Assembly (NCBI GenBank): GCA_031216915.1
Contig: CM062292.1
Coordinates: 68,870,790 to 68,934,789 of the forward strand
From: Pictodentalium vernedei
Lineage: Eukaryota > Mollusca > Scaphopoda > Dentaliida > Dentaliidae
Direction: 5' to 3'
Length of the DNA stretch: 64,000 bases
The notes beneath the pieces are model-generated. The model did no database searches, had not been told where the DNA came from, and saw only the letters and a program-made list of their open reading frames with translations. Numbering within the stretch: the first letter of the stretch is position 1; each line of letters opens with the position of its first letter. Shown in pieces: positions 53,511 through 64,000 of this stretch. The position numbers and the translations under genes were made by a program.

Positions 53511-55352
53511 TGGCCCCAAGGGGCCTGAGAGCGCTCACCTGACACTGACAACTATCAACTGAGGGTCCTGATTTGAACAAACTTGCATCTGCCCCATTAA
53601 GAAAACCATATACCAAATATTAAAACATTTTGACTGGTGGATCTGAAAAAAAAATCCTCATAATGGACTAAGTTATAATTCGGGCTCCCATAGGGAGCCC
53701 AAATGTGAACCCAAGGACCTGGCTTGAACAGTTTGAATCTCACCTACCTAAGGAGGCTGTATTCCAAATATTAATATAGTCTGACCACTGAATCTGAAGA
53801 AAATATTTTAAAAAAATATTCCTCATGTTAAACTAAGTTATAATTCGGGCTCCCAGCCCAAATATGAACCCAGAGACTTGGCTTTAACAAATTTGAATCC
53901 CACCCCCTAACAATACAGTATACCAAATATCAAAAGATTCTTACTGGTGAATGTAAAGAAGAAGATGTTTAAAGAATGTTGGTCATATTGAACTAAGTTA
54001 CAATTCGGTCTCCCACAGGGAGCCCAAATATGGACTCAGAGACTTGGCTTGAACAAACATGAATCACACCTCCCTAAGGATGCTGTAAACCAAATATCAA
54101 AACATTCTAACTGCTGGATCTAAACAAGGAGACTTTTAAAAAACATTCCTCATATTGAACTAAGTTATAATTCGGGCTCCCATAGAGAGCCCAAATATGA
54201 ACCCAGGGTCTTTGCCTGAACAAACTTGAGTCTCACCTCCCTAAGGATGCTATATTCCAAATATCAAAAGATTCTGACTAATGGATCTGAAGAAAAATAT
54301 TTAAAAAAATATTCCTCATGTTGAACTAAGTTATAATTCGGGCACCCACAGGGAGCCCAAATATGAACCCAGGTACTTGGCTTTAACAAATTTGAATCTC
54401 ACACCCTAACGATACAGTATACCAAATAATATCAAAATATTCTTACTGGTGGATGTGAAGAAAAAGATTTTAAAAAAATATTCCTCATACTGCACTAATT
54501 TAAATATTTAGGCTCATATAGGGAGCCCAACTATGGACCCAGGGATTTGATTTCAACAAACATGTGAAACAATCTTCCAAAGATGTTATATGTGAAATTT
54601 GAAAGCTTTTGGAGCAGTGGTTTGGGAGAAGAAGAGTCTTAAATGTTTTCCACATTCCCCATAGTGTTAAAAAGTGCTGATTTTTCAAAAGTCCCGAAAA
54701 AGTACTCCATGATAAAACCGATAGCAATTTTTTTGTTTTTGGACCATTCCATTCTGTTTGTCCTAAGGAAGTTTCACACCAAATAAGAATTCTCAGTGAC
54801 GTGTAGTTGTGGAGGTATGGGCGTTTGAAATATTTTCTATTTTTAGCTCCTGTGGTTCCCACGGGGCATTTTGAAAATGTTTTTTTCTTTGCATAAATCA
54901 AGTACTTGTGACCCATAAATACTTCAGATCAAATTTGGTTGAAATCGGCCTCTTGGTTTGGAAAATAGAAATTTGGGGCGGGGCAAAAATTCTTGCCCCT
55001 CCTGAACGACGACACATATTATCCCTTGAACTTCTCTTGAACAAACTTGAGTCTACACCTTAAATGGGAGCAGTACACCAAATATCAAGTCTCTGCTACA
55101 TCTGGTTCATGAGAAGATTTTTCTTGAAAACTTGGGGCATTTGCCCCCCCCCCCCCCATCCCTCCTCAATTTGAGCAGAAACCTAATTTGAAGAAAAACC
55201 CAAATGCCCCTATATAACCACTACTCATGTGAAATTTCATTAAAATGTTGCCAGTGGTTTAGGAGAAAAAAGACCCAAACACCACCTTAACGACGGACAA
55301 CGGACGAAAAGTGATCAGAATAGCTCACCCTGACTTTCAGTCAGGTGACTTA
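53511..55352 (+). mobile_element. Unclassified element with internal 165-bp array and hairpin tail
   Basis: Begins with GGCCCCAAGGGGCCTGAGAG and GCTCACCTGACACTGACAAC. It contains six units of about 165 bp from 53669 to about 54540, each with CTAAGTTATAATTCGGGCTC, AGGGAGCCCAAATATG and CCAAATATCAAAA. It ends with ACGACGGACAACGGACG, GTGATCAGAATAGCTCACC and a TGACTTTCAGTCAGGTGA hairpin, then A-rich sequence. The ending matches a type of short hairpin tail common in marine invertebrate repeats. No long ORF is present. Confidence 0.65.
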
Positions 55353-55439
55353 AAAACTAAATAGCTGTTGCTTCCAGTTAAGACCATCTGTGTGTGATGA
55401 TTGTATGGCTTTATTCAGTGTATGCAAAAAAAAATTTCT

Positions 55440-58400
55440 ACCTCTCCGTTTACTTTTGGGTGTAGCCGTGTGACTTTTCGGTGGTGGAAGCCATTTGCTT
55501 TCCGTAGTTAGTAAAGTTTTCACTGTAAAATGGCGGGCCATTGTCACTACAGATCTCTTGAGGAATCCTGTACTCAGACAGAATTTGGTCTAATTTGGAG
55601 ATAACTGTGTTAGCTGATGTTGATTTAATGATTTGCACAACTGGAATTCTAGAATAATCATCAATGAGAACCATGATGTAATCACCACTAGGAAATGGTC
55701 CTCCAGAGTCAATTGTCAATTTCCGCCAACAATCATCTGGTAGTTCTGACATTGTTACAGGCTCTACCGAGGGCGTAAGCTTGCATATTTGACACGTTGG
55801 GCAGTTACGAATCAATATTTCTATTTGTTGGACATTTTTGGGGAACCAAACTCTACTTCTCAAATATTGTTTACACTTTATTACACCCATTTGTCCTTCA
55901 GGGCTGCTGATAGAATTCGTGAATATACGGATGATGGTATAACAATCTTTTGTCCCTTTAAAATGATACCACCTACTAGAGTTAATTCTGTGAACATTCT
56001 TTTGAAAGGTTGTAGTTCATCATTTGCATATTTTGCAATCTTACCAAGTATAATTGACAGCTTTAATTTTGACAGCTCAGAAAGTTTTGGGGTTATTAAA
56101 AATTGTTTGTAACGGTTCATTGTCACTGAATACCGTGAAAGGTTTTCCGTACAAATAATTGTGTAACTTGGTACATCAAAACACTAATGCTAATACTTCA
56201 CGTTCGATGTGGGCATAGCATTGCTGTTTGTGTGAGAGTTCCACTCGCGTATGCAATTGGATGCAAGTTTCCAAATTCGTCCCCTTGGCTAATCATGCCG
56301 CCTAAACTGAAAGGGCTAGCATCGACGTGTACTTCTGTGGTATGCATGGGATTGTAACATGACATCGTAACAATGTCACTGAATAACGAATCCTTGATAG
56401 CTTCAAAGCTAATTGATGTGCTGGCGTCCTGTGCCGCGGAGCGTGTTTTACAAGAAGCTGCCTCAATAAGGTTGTCTTGTCACTGTATTTCGGAATAAAA
56501 CGAGAACTGTAGTTCGATACACCAAGAAAACTAAGTAAGTCATTCACATTTTGTGTCGATGAAGCATGTTTTAAAGCTTCCACTTTGCTGGGTGAAGGCT
56601 AAATACCTTTGGCTGAAAATGTAAATCCCCAAAATTCTATTTTAATTTTATTAAACTGACATTTTCCTTTGTTAATTGTAAGTCTAACAACTGTTAGACG
56701 TTGCAGAATAGCCTTGAGGGCAGATTGATGTTCTTCGGTGTGACCAAATATTATTATATCGTCATGTACATAGAGAACACATGGTATGTCTTGGAATGTC
56801 TTCCTAAGAATTTCATGAAATAAATTCTTCTGCTGCAGACCTAGTTCCGTAATTCAGACGTTTATAAAGCATAAGTCCCTTATGTGTGGAGAATGTCATT
56901 ATGTATCTGCTTTCCTCTGCTAGCGGTTTGTGGTGATATCCATCACGAAGATCTGCTTTAGAAAACATCGTAGAACCATTTAAAGCATGAGTGATTTCTT
57001 CAATCGTGGGTATAGGATGGCGTGTGCATTTTATCACGTTGTTAGAGACGCATATCCAGACAAAATCTAATCTTCCCATCACTATGACATGTGATGACAA
57101 GTGGTGTTACCCAATCTGTCGGACCTGTCACATCGTCGATGACGTCAGCTTCTTTAAGCTTTGTTAGGAAGACGCATATCCAGACAAAATCTAATCTTCC
57201 CATTACTACGACATGCGATGACAGGCGGTGTTACCCAATCTGTCAGACCTGTCACATCTTCGAAGACGTCAGCTTCTTTAAGCTTTGTTAGGAAGACACA
57301 TATCCAGACAAAATCTAATCTTCTCATTACTACGACATGTGATGACAAGCAGTGTTACCCAATCTGTCGGACCTGTCACATCTTCCATGACATCAGCTTC
57401 GTTAAGCCTGCTTAATTCTTCTTCCTCCTTTTGTTGTAAATTGAATGGAACTCTTCTGTGTTTTTGTGCCACTGGTCTAACTGTACTGTCAATATGTAGA
57501 TTGACCTCAGCAGATTTATGTAAACCTGTAGCATGGAATACACTATCAAAGTCTTTGGGGTTCTGTGCATGAGCGGAAAAGTTCAGGATTCACCCTTTCA
57601 ACTTTTACATTGTCAGTTTGTATATTGTCAGTCTGTTTAACTTGTTCATTAGGTAATGGTGCTGATTGGTTTATCTGTAGAATGTCAAGTCGTGACGCTG
57701 TTGTGTAACCTAGTATTGGCATTACATATTTGTTCACATCGACAACGGCAAAGTCTGCTAATCTCCGAATATTGCCATGTTTTATTTTTGCATTGTACAT
57801 TCCTTTTACAGATATTTCATTATCTGGGTAACCTTTAATAATTGTCTTGTAAGGTTTTATTTGTAAATCGGGCATAACAGTTTTACATGTCTGAAAATCT
57901 AGGAGGTTGAACCCGAGTCTATTAACACTTTATCCAACGAATCGGCCGCATCCGCCCACGTGATATGTAAATTCAGCAGTTGAAAAAATATTATTTTTCA
58001 AACAATTTCAACAAAACCATATCATGTGACCCCCTCGTTGGAACGAGCTCGTCGAGCTCGTTCCAACGAGGGGTCACATGATATGGATTTGTTGAATTTT
58101 TTTTTAAAAATTAAAAAAAATGATATTTAAAATAATAAATTTTGATATCGTCTGCATTGGGTAAAGGGTTAACAAACCTAATTTTTGCCCATTTACAGTC
58201 ATGGTAGCTTTCAGACGGTCTGTATTTTCCAACCTAAAACAGTGCAGGTGATATACATAAGAATCAGAATCACTGCGATCAGTTCCAGTTGCTATGGATG
58301 AAGAAAAAGAATGTTGTTTAGCAACAGAGGAAACATGTTTTTTAAACAATACTTTGCGAAATGTTTTTTGCCATTTCAATTTCTGCATGTAGTATATTGT

Positions 58401-59190
58401 GCAGGACACTTTTTGAAACCACCACCATGGGACCAGTCATTTCCACAACCACGACATTTATTGGATGTCGAAGCTTTATACTTTAAGTTTCTTTGTTCTT
58501 TGCATGTTTTAAGATGTGTTGTTGCATCTTTGTGATGTTTAGAATATCTTCCCGGTTTACTGCTGTACATTCGTGACACTGAATCAATATCTGCATTAAA
58601 TATCCTACCACGTATTCCTTTAATAGCAGAGTTCATACACTGTGTTTGTTCTTCTGCATGTTCTTGTGCTTTCAGATTATTTATGACTGTTTCAAAATTC
58701 CATTTTTCTACAAATGCCTTAGGTCGAGTCTTTACAACTCATAAATATGTGTAATGACATTTGAATATCTTCTTCTTCGCCGTACTTGCAGTATTGTTTT
58801 CCTTGTTTTAGCCCTACGTAAAATTGATCAACCAACTCTCGAGTTTTTCCTTTAATAAGCCTAAACTGATATCGTTCAAACACTTTATTTGCCTTTGGGA
58901 TGAAATAATTATTCAGAATCGTTTTAGCTGAAGTAAAATCATCTCCTGTATCTGACAGGGTTTGTAATATTCTCTGAACTTCGGAACCGGCATGATTTAG
59001 AAGCATGCATCTTAATTGCTTTCGATCTGTGAGCCCACTTGCTCCGACCATAGTATCAAATTCTTTTAGACATTCTCCCCGTCGTGGGCCAAGTCTGTGG
59101 GGTTCAGTTTCGACATTAAACGTTCCATGGCTTGTAGGCCCTAGTATCGACACAGGCATAAACATAGGTGGTAATTGTGCAGTCATATTT
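55440..59190 (-). mobile_element. Ty3/gypsy LTR retrotransposon relic, broken
   Basis: Minus-strand parts in the usual order: a gag region (about 59190-58720), a CCHC zinc-knuckle region (about 58640-58380), a protease-like region (about 57875-57550), a reverse transcriptase and RNase H region (about 57470-56130), and an integrase region (about 56120-55450). The type resembles the K02A2.6-like gypsy group of animals. A type B MITE has inserted between the gag and protease parts. No pair of long terminal repeats was recognised. It is a fossil with many breaks (at least five). It is moderately old, since the protein families are still easy to recognise. Confidence 0.85.
57922..58172 (+). mobile_element. 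TTAA MITE, type B, nested in the gypsy relic
   Basis: TTAA CACTTTATCCAACG and CATTGGGTAAAGGG TTAA. The hairpin has arms of over 40 nt around GGAACGAGCTCGTCGAGCTC, with the type B outer arms ATCATGTGACCCC and CAACAAAACC. It must be younger than the element it entered. Confidence 0.9.
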
Positions 59191-59512
59191 TATCTCAGAA
59201 TTGATTATTTTTATCACGCTGTAATTTATACAACACAGTTTCTTTTCAATTAGGGTTACCGTTTTTGGTGCACACACGGTTCGTTTCCGATTCCGGATTT
59301 TTTAATTTTTTGACGTGGGCTGTTCTATCCCGGTAATTCGCGTTCAAAGTTTTATTACGAAATTAAAGTTCATAATTCAGTGTTTTTGACACAAACATTT
59401 CACTAAGTGAATTCGAAGCATTATTCGTTGCCAATGAGATATCTGGGCGAATAAAAATGTTTTGATTCATATTTAGTTCTGATTAAACAGAATGCGATTT
59501 GACAAACAAAAC
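59191..59512. other. Stretch without a recognised gene
   Basis: Upstream flank of the gypsy relic. No long terminal repeat was recognised here. Confidence 0.4.
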
Positions 59513-59808
59513 ATTATAAGTTATTGTGATGAATTGACGGTAACATGGTCTAAGGTTTGCGGCTCGGAGCGTATGTTCAACCGAGATGCTTCAGTAATAA
59601 AACTTTGAACATAGTCTCCGAGCCGCAAACCTCAGACCATGTTACCGTCAATTCATCACAATAACGTATATGTTCCAATAAGACACTACCCATAGCCCAA
59701 AACCTACATTGGGATCCACGACAGGCTCATTTACTAATTTTGTGATCGTTAAAAGTTGCCTTGTTCATGGCAACTGTTAACGATCACAGGTTTAGTAAAT
59801 AAACCTCT
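59513..59808. repeat. Two long hairpins in tandem
   Basis: 59513-59665 has arms of about 60 nt (TTATTGTGATGAATTGACGG, GTAACATGGTCT, GGTTTGCGGCTCGGAG and complements). 59718-59808 has arms GTTTACTAAA-type, TTGTGATCGTTAA and GTTGCC with complements. Both look like palindromic MITEs without known relatives in the window. Confidence 0.8.
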
Positions 59809-60914
59809 GGTGTAACCACAACGGCAATGGATAAATAATCAATAAACCAGATAAACTAATTCCATCTTAGTTCAAATCGCAAATCAGTGTGTAACAACAC
59901 TTCACCCGGAACATCGTCTGCTGCACACATGAAACCTCCAGAAAAATGAAGCGGCTTGCTAGTCACTCTGTTGATGAAGCATTTACAAAACGGACGAAGT
60001 CATTGCACATTTGTCGCGTTGTGACGTCAGACGGTAACATTTGCCACTTGAGCCATAAACATAGAATATACCAAGTGAGCTCTCGCCCAATCAGAGGGGG
60101 AGGATTTTAGTCTTGTTGGAACATAATGTGTTTCTGGTCACAATGAACTAGTTGTATTTCAAGAGGGTCTACACGATACAATATTACGAGGAGGTCTACT
60201 CGATAATACGAATTTGGTTAGACCAAGAAGGCAACGCAGTCGCGAAGGACTCTATTGTATTGTAAAACTGAAAGAAAATGATTCATTCGACCGCCGGTAG
60301 TTTTGTCAACTTTTGATCATACTGGCAGTAAACCTAAAGAGAAAAGATTCGTGGTCAAAAGTAGGATTTTAATATTTTCAACTAACAAAAGTTTAACAAT
60401 TTAATACTGAATTCTAGGAAGCCAGTGTTCAAGTTAAATTAAATATTAACTTCTTTTATTCAGAAAGATTGACGGGTCGACACTCGGTGCGTTCTCTTAT
60501 TTTTGTTGCTATTTTTATTTTCAACTATCCAAGAATTCAATATTGGACGAAAAAATGGCCACTCCCGATGGGCAAACCGAAAGAGACAATTTTCACTTTG
60601 TCAGATGTACTGATTTATTGAAAATTGCGGGTTTCTCTACATACGCATGTGGGTTACCTATAGAGCTCACTGCGTTCTCTATAATATGATGGCATATTAC
60701 AAAATATAGTCATGGCTGCTATGAAGCAGCATGACTAGATGTGATGTAAAATTCATTTAACTTCATTTAAATTTAACTCAAGAAATCATTGGTGAAAAAG
60801 TCAGTTCAACTTACTGGGGAAAAAGTTGATTAAAATGTGCCCAAATTGTACTTATTTCATCCATAAGTGAAATCCTGTCTTGGGCAGAAATATCCGCCAG
60901 CAGCATTCAAGCAG
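59809..60914. other. Stretch without a recognised gene
   Basis: A short duplicated phrase (ACGATACAATATTACGAGGAG / CTCGATAATACG) lies near 60172-60210. No coding frame is supported. Confidence 0.4.
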
Positions 60915-61165
60915 TTAACCCTTTACCTAAAGTGAAAAGCAGACAACACTTGCAAAAAAAATTCTTGAATAACTAATTTTTTTCCTTTTTTGTCTCAAAA
61001 ACATAGGTTATGACCCCTCGTTGGAACGAGCTCGACGAGCTCGTTCCAAAGAGGGGTCATAACCTATGTTTTTGAGACAAAAAATGAAAATATTTTGAAA
61101 ATTAATTGGCGATTTTTGAGAATAGCGCTGGCCGGTTTTGGCCGTTACGTTGGGTAAAGGGTTAA
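60915..61165 (+). mobile_element. TTAA MITE, type A, best copy
   Basis: TTAA CCCTTTACCTAAAGTG and GTTACGTTGGGTAAAGGG TTAA. The central hairpin runs 60990-61083 with arms of about 46 nt and a single mismatch: TGTCTCAAAAACATAGG, TTATGACCCCTCG, TTGGAACGAGCTCG. Outside the hairpin the two flanks (GCAGACAACACTTGC and GAATAGCGCTGGCCGG) are not complementary, so the hairpin and the terminal repeats are separate inverted repeats. Confidence 0.92.
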
Positions 61166-61260
61166 AAGGTCACATGACTGGAATTGGTTATTCTCTGTCA
61201 AATGGCTATTTTAGGCCATAATTGTATTTGTGGTGGTGTGAATTTAGTCAATAATGCTCA

Positions 61261-61966
61261 TTTATCATATGACTCGTCCGTTTTGTTCACTTTAAAACTT
61301 TTGATAGTTTGTTTTCATATTAATCAGTGATAAATAAAGCCTTCAGTCAATTTCATTGGGCAATTTCAAAACTAGGCAATTTGATTGTCCGAACAAAATA
61401 CAACTGGGCCACATTGTCATAATTTGCATAATTGGAGATGAGAGCTTTTGTTGGTCAATTTCAAAACCGGACAATTTGATTGGCTAAACAAAATAGAACT
61501 GGAGAATTTACGTTATCTGTCCTATTTAGGGTGGGTTACATCGTATTAATCTTTTACCTGCAAGAAAAACGTCATTCATTTTTTTATATTTTCACTTTTT
61601 GCTTCCAAAACATAGGTTATGACCCCTGATTGGAACGAGCTCGACGAGCTCGTTCCAATGAGGGGTCATAACCTATGTTTTGGAAGCAAAAAATGAAAAA
61701 TTTTAGTTATACGAGGTTGTTTTTTCCAAGTGCCGTCTGCAACCCAAGTTAGATGATGGGTTAAAAAGTCATACTAAGTGGCTAGTTTGTGCGTGTGTGT
61801 GTCATACGATAAATAGAATATGAAATGAGTGTTTTTTGCATATAATATTTATGAAACTCGTCCGAATTTTCCGTTTGGATTCGCCAGAGGCTCGCCCAAA
61901 CGGAAAATTCTTAGACTCGTTTCATACATATTATATGAGAAAAACACTCATTCCATATCCTCTATT
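61261..61966 (+). repeat. Repeat F, copy 2 (composite with hairpins)
   Basis: Parallel to 17130-17853: ends TTTATCATATGAC / GTCATACGATAAA around 553 bp, then the second hairpin with GAAATGAGTGTTTTTTGC and GAAAAACACTCATTCC. The type C MITE lies at the same internal position. Confidence 0.8.
61546..61764 (+). mobile_element. TTAA MITE, type C, inside repeat F copy 2
   Basis: TTAA TCTTTTACCTGCAAG at the left and TTAGATGATGGG TTAA at the right. The hairpin is near-perfect (CCAAAACATAGGTTATGACC, GGAACGAGCTCGACGAGCTC). One base differs between the arms (CCTGAT against CCTCAT). Confidence 0.8.
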
Positions 61967-62012
61967 TATGGTGATATGTCCAAAATAACCTTCGGATCAT
62001 CTCGATTCAAAG

Positions 62013-62093
62013 GTACATATCAATTGAAGGTCAAGATAACGCAGGAGTGTTTATTGGCTTACCCAGACCTGTTTGAGAGCAGGCATTTTGCAG
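62013..62093 (+). CDS. Candidate host exon 1 of a pair, unidentified protein
   Basis: An open frame reads ITQECLLAYPDLFESRHFA and stops at a perfect donor CAG/GTGAGA after 62093, in phase 1. The left boundary is uncertain; AG acceptors at 62012 and 62055 are possible. The sequence is unique and lies just after repeat F. It pairs in phase with 62808-62905. I do not recognise the protein. Confidence 0.35.
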
Positions 62094-62101
62094 GTGAGAA
62101 A

Positions 62102-62800
62102 TGGGATAATTTTTGTGTAAATTGGCTTTGAGAAATCCTTTAAAAATGATTAAGAAACTCATATGTTTTTCCTGGTCAGAATGTTCATCTAATGTTATAA
62201 AATCCTCAGTGTGGGAATAAAGAAGTCATATAACATAGTTTTATCGCTACCGATAAACGAAATTTGGAAATTTATCTCCAAATGAGATAATTTTATCTAT
62301 TTTGAACCATTTAAAATAAAGATACATTAAAATAAGGATTGTAAATAAAGGATGTACTTTAACTGCGAAATATCCTCTATGTATTAATGACGGTAGTGCA
62401 TTTCTTGAAAATCTGCATATTTAACTGAATAACTGTTACGAGCCCCGAGGGGAAATGACAAACAATTTTATGTAAATGTCAGCAAACAAGTTGTCTGTGA
62501 TCTAATTTAATATTTAATTTGTAATAATGGATTTCACTTGGAAAATTAGTTCATTACATCGATCATCTGAGCTAATATTTCTAATTAGACTTGATGGCCT
62601 CGTGTTACAATGGGAGAAAAAGTATCATAGGTTGTAATTGTATACATAATTTATCTGATCGCACTTATTTTACACCTGGCAGATATTAAAAACCTTTGTT
62701 TAAAAACCATTTGATCTGTTTAAACACGAAAGACCACTTTCTCCTGTCCAGGATCATGCTTCGTCTGAATCTCATAAAATAAGTGGTTGATCATTATGTT
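62102..62800. other. Possible intron between the candidate exons
   Basis: AT-rich, with no repeat family recognised. It starts with GTGAGA and ends with a T-rich TTATGTTTGTGTAG, as an intron would. Confidence 0.3.
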
Positions 62801-62807
62801 TGTGTAG

Positions 62808-62905
62808 CAGACCAATCAGGAGTGGCGCCAGGATTTCCCCGACGCGAGGGCTATGATCTCCGACAGGTGGCTGGGGAGTCCTCTGACCCAGCGATCAAAG
62901 TTCGA
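62808..62905 (+). CDS. Candidate host exon 2 of a pair, unidentified protein
   Basis: 98 nt between the acceptor TTTGTGTAG and the donor CGA/GTGAGA. Entered in phase 1 it reads ADQSGVAPGFPRREGYDLRQ and then VAGESSDPAIKVR, ending in phase 0. The composition (GYDL, DPAIK) looks like real coding sequence. The upstream exon at 62013-62093 ends in the matching phase across a 714-bp intron. The GC content is higher than that of its surroundings. Confidence 0.4.
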
Positions 62906-63206
62906 GTGAGAAATGTTTGTTTTAATTGGGAAACAGTGGCAATATCTGTGACTCAAGAGAGAGTCAAAACGAAACGCAAAAAGTGCCTCATGGAACTGGG
63001 GAAAAAAAACAGTCGTCATGGCGATTCACCATGATACCATTTTGATACCTTAAAAAGTAGTTCTACAAGCCACAAATTTAATAAGTACGATAAAACTCAC
63101 AACAGAGACTAGACGGCTAGAAAAGATCTATCCAATTTAATTAACTCTGCCTATGCCACAGTGAGTATATGCCCATTGGGTTATTCCTATTGTGTACGTG
63201 TATCGG

Positions 63207-63617
63207 GGGCGCGGTGACGTTGATGTAACCGGTTCTCGTCAGATCACTGAAGTTAAGCAACGTCGAGCCCGGTTAATGCTTGGATGGGCGGCCAGCTGAG
63301 CGATCGATTCAGACTTCCGCGTTGTGTCCTTGGGAAAGACACTCAACCCCGATGGTCCACATGGGGGTACGATGACGCCGTGTACTAAGGCGTACTGAAC
63401 GTCGATAGTGCGCATGTCTTCAACCAATGTAACCCTGCCTGTGCTGCAGTGCAGAGTTACGATGTTGGGGAGCTGGCAGCTGCTCGTCATTGTTTGGTGG
63501 TTCTCTCCGGGTACTCCGGCTTGCTCCACCGTAAAACTGTCACCGACACGATATGACCTTGGCTGTTAAAGTATCGTTAAACCTTAATAAAAATTAAAAA
63601 AATAAAATAAAAAGTGT
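63207..63617 (+). mobile_element. SINE with 5S rRNA-derived head
   Basis: The head (about 63207-63302) aligns to 5S rRNA: CTGAAGTTAAGCAACGTCGA corresponds to the A-box region (AAGCTAAGCAGGGTC) and GGTTAATGCTTGGATGGG to the intermediate element and C box. The body then has GTGTCCTTGGGAAAGACACT and the same tail module as the tRNA-headed SINE (GCGTACTGAACGTCGATAG, CTTCAACCAATGTAACCCTG, CGGGTACTCCGGCTTGCTCC). It ends in an A-rich tail at about 63585-63617. 5S-headed SINEs (the SINE3 class) use the internal 5S promoter for RNA polymerase III. Confidence 0.88.
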
Positions 63618-63789
63618 ACGTGTATCGGGTCTTCGGAAGTATTATCTCTATCATTACGGTGTTTGCATAATTTTATCTTCCCAATAAATTTGGCCTACTT
63701 CCCCGGTGGAGGTTGGGGGCTCACCCTTCTCGAAGGGGATGGGGAGGGCTGTAGATCCACTTGCCACCCCACCCCTCTTGGCGCTACTC

Positions 63790-63900
63790 TTGACGCCAAT
63801 CAATACCTTCAACGTGCTGGGACTGCACGTTGAAAGTATTGATTGGTGTCTACCCCCAGGTAACGAATATGGACTCTTCCAAGTGATAGAATTGAACTGA
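63790..63900 (-). mobile_element. TTAA MITE, second family, hairpin half
   Basis: The hairpin with CCAATCAATACCTTCAACGTG arms, followed by GAATATGGACTCTTCCAAG, matches 21319-21545 in reverse. The outer ends are missing. Confidence 0.65.
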
Positions 63901-63907
63901 CGTATGT

Positions 63908-64000
63908 TGCGCCCACTTTTGTAATAATTTGCCCTTTTGTAAGAGGTCCCCACTTTTGTAATAACTTTATGGCTCTTTTGTAAGAGGTACCCACTTTTGT
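63908..64000. repeat. Tandem repeat reaching the window edge
   Basis: Two units of about 45 bp plus a start of a third, containing CCCACTTTTGTAATAA and CTTTTGTAAGAGGT. The array may continue beyond the window. Confidence 0.8.

Noticed and set aside
53669-54540. CRISPR-like array
   Set aside because: Units are about 165 bp and similar throughout, with no short repeat/unique spacer alternation, in a eukaryotic context.
63207-63302. 5S rRNA gene
   Set aside because: Only the internal promoter part resembles 5S; the 5' and 3' ends do not pair and a SINE body follows.

Overview
The window is AT-rich eukaryotic DNA made almost entirely of mobile elements and simple repeats. It has no bacterial gene layout, no CRISPR array and no intact multi-exon gene that I could recognise. 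The mix suggests a marine invertebrate genome such as a hemichordate, amphioxus, echinoderm, mollusc or cnidarian; I cannot narrow it further. That mix includes Penelope-like elements with a GIY-YIG domain, CR1/L2-type LINEs, SINEs with tRNA and 5S rRNA heads, hAT-, mariner- and piggyBac-like MITEs, a Ty3/gypsy relic, and tails ending in GTCAGGTGA or CGGACGGAC.

Layout. 1-6.6 kb: an unrecognised ORF, SINE fragments and a TTAA MITE. 6.6-14.2 kb: SINEs, three Penelope-like pieces, a hAT element and a mariner-like MITE. 14.8-22 kb: a second hAT element with a nested MITE, several palindromic MITEs, and repeats F and G, whose second copies lie at 61 kb and 40 kb. 22.5-27.3 kb: two foldback elements of about 1 kb and a LINE 5' fragment. 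27.3-33.5 kb: tandem repeats, a SINE, a short zinc-finger ORF and a 2.7-kb LINE. 33.6-36.2 kb: MITEs around the best host-gene candidate, a signal-peptide plus PAN/apple-like first exon on the minus strand. 36.3-45 kb: minisatellites, two more hAT-type elements, repeat G and a cluster of MITEs. 45.5-55.4 kb: a second LINE family, an eight-copy minisatellite, MITEs, and a 1.8-kb element with a 165-bp tandem array. 55.4-59.2 kb: the broken Ty3/gypsy relic. 59.2-64 kb: hairpins, MITEs, two candidate host exons, and a SINE with a 5S rRNA-derived head.

The most unusual pattern is a set of short MITEs (about 200-300 bp) each built around a near-perfect central hairpin. The hairpin core is shared between families whose outer sequence and terminal repeats differ. 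The core carrying GAACGAGCTCG occurs in three TTAA-flanked sequence types. The core carrying CCAATGGACCTCCGGGT occurs in two mariner-like families with unrelated ends. This suggests palindromic modules that are exchanged between transposon families or conserved within them. A second modular pattern is a SINE tail joined to a tRNA head in one copy and to a 5S rRNA head in another.

All calls come from reading the sequence by eye. No database search or folding calculation was run.
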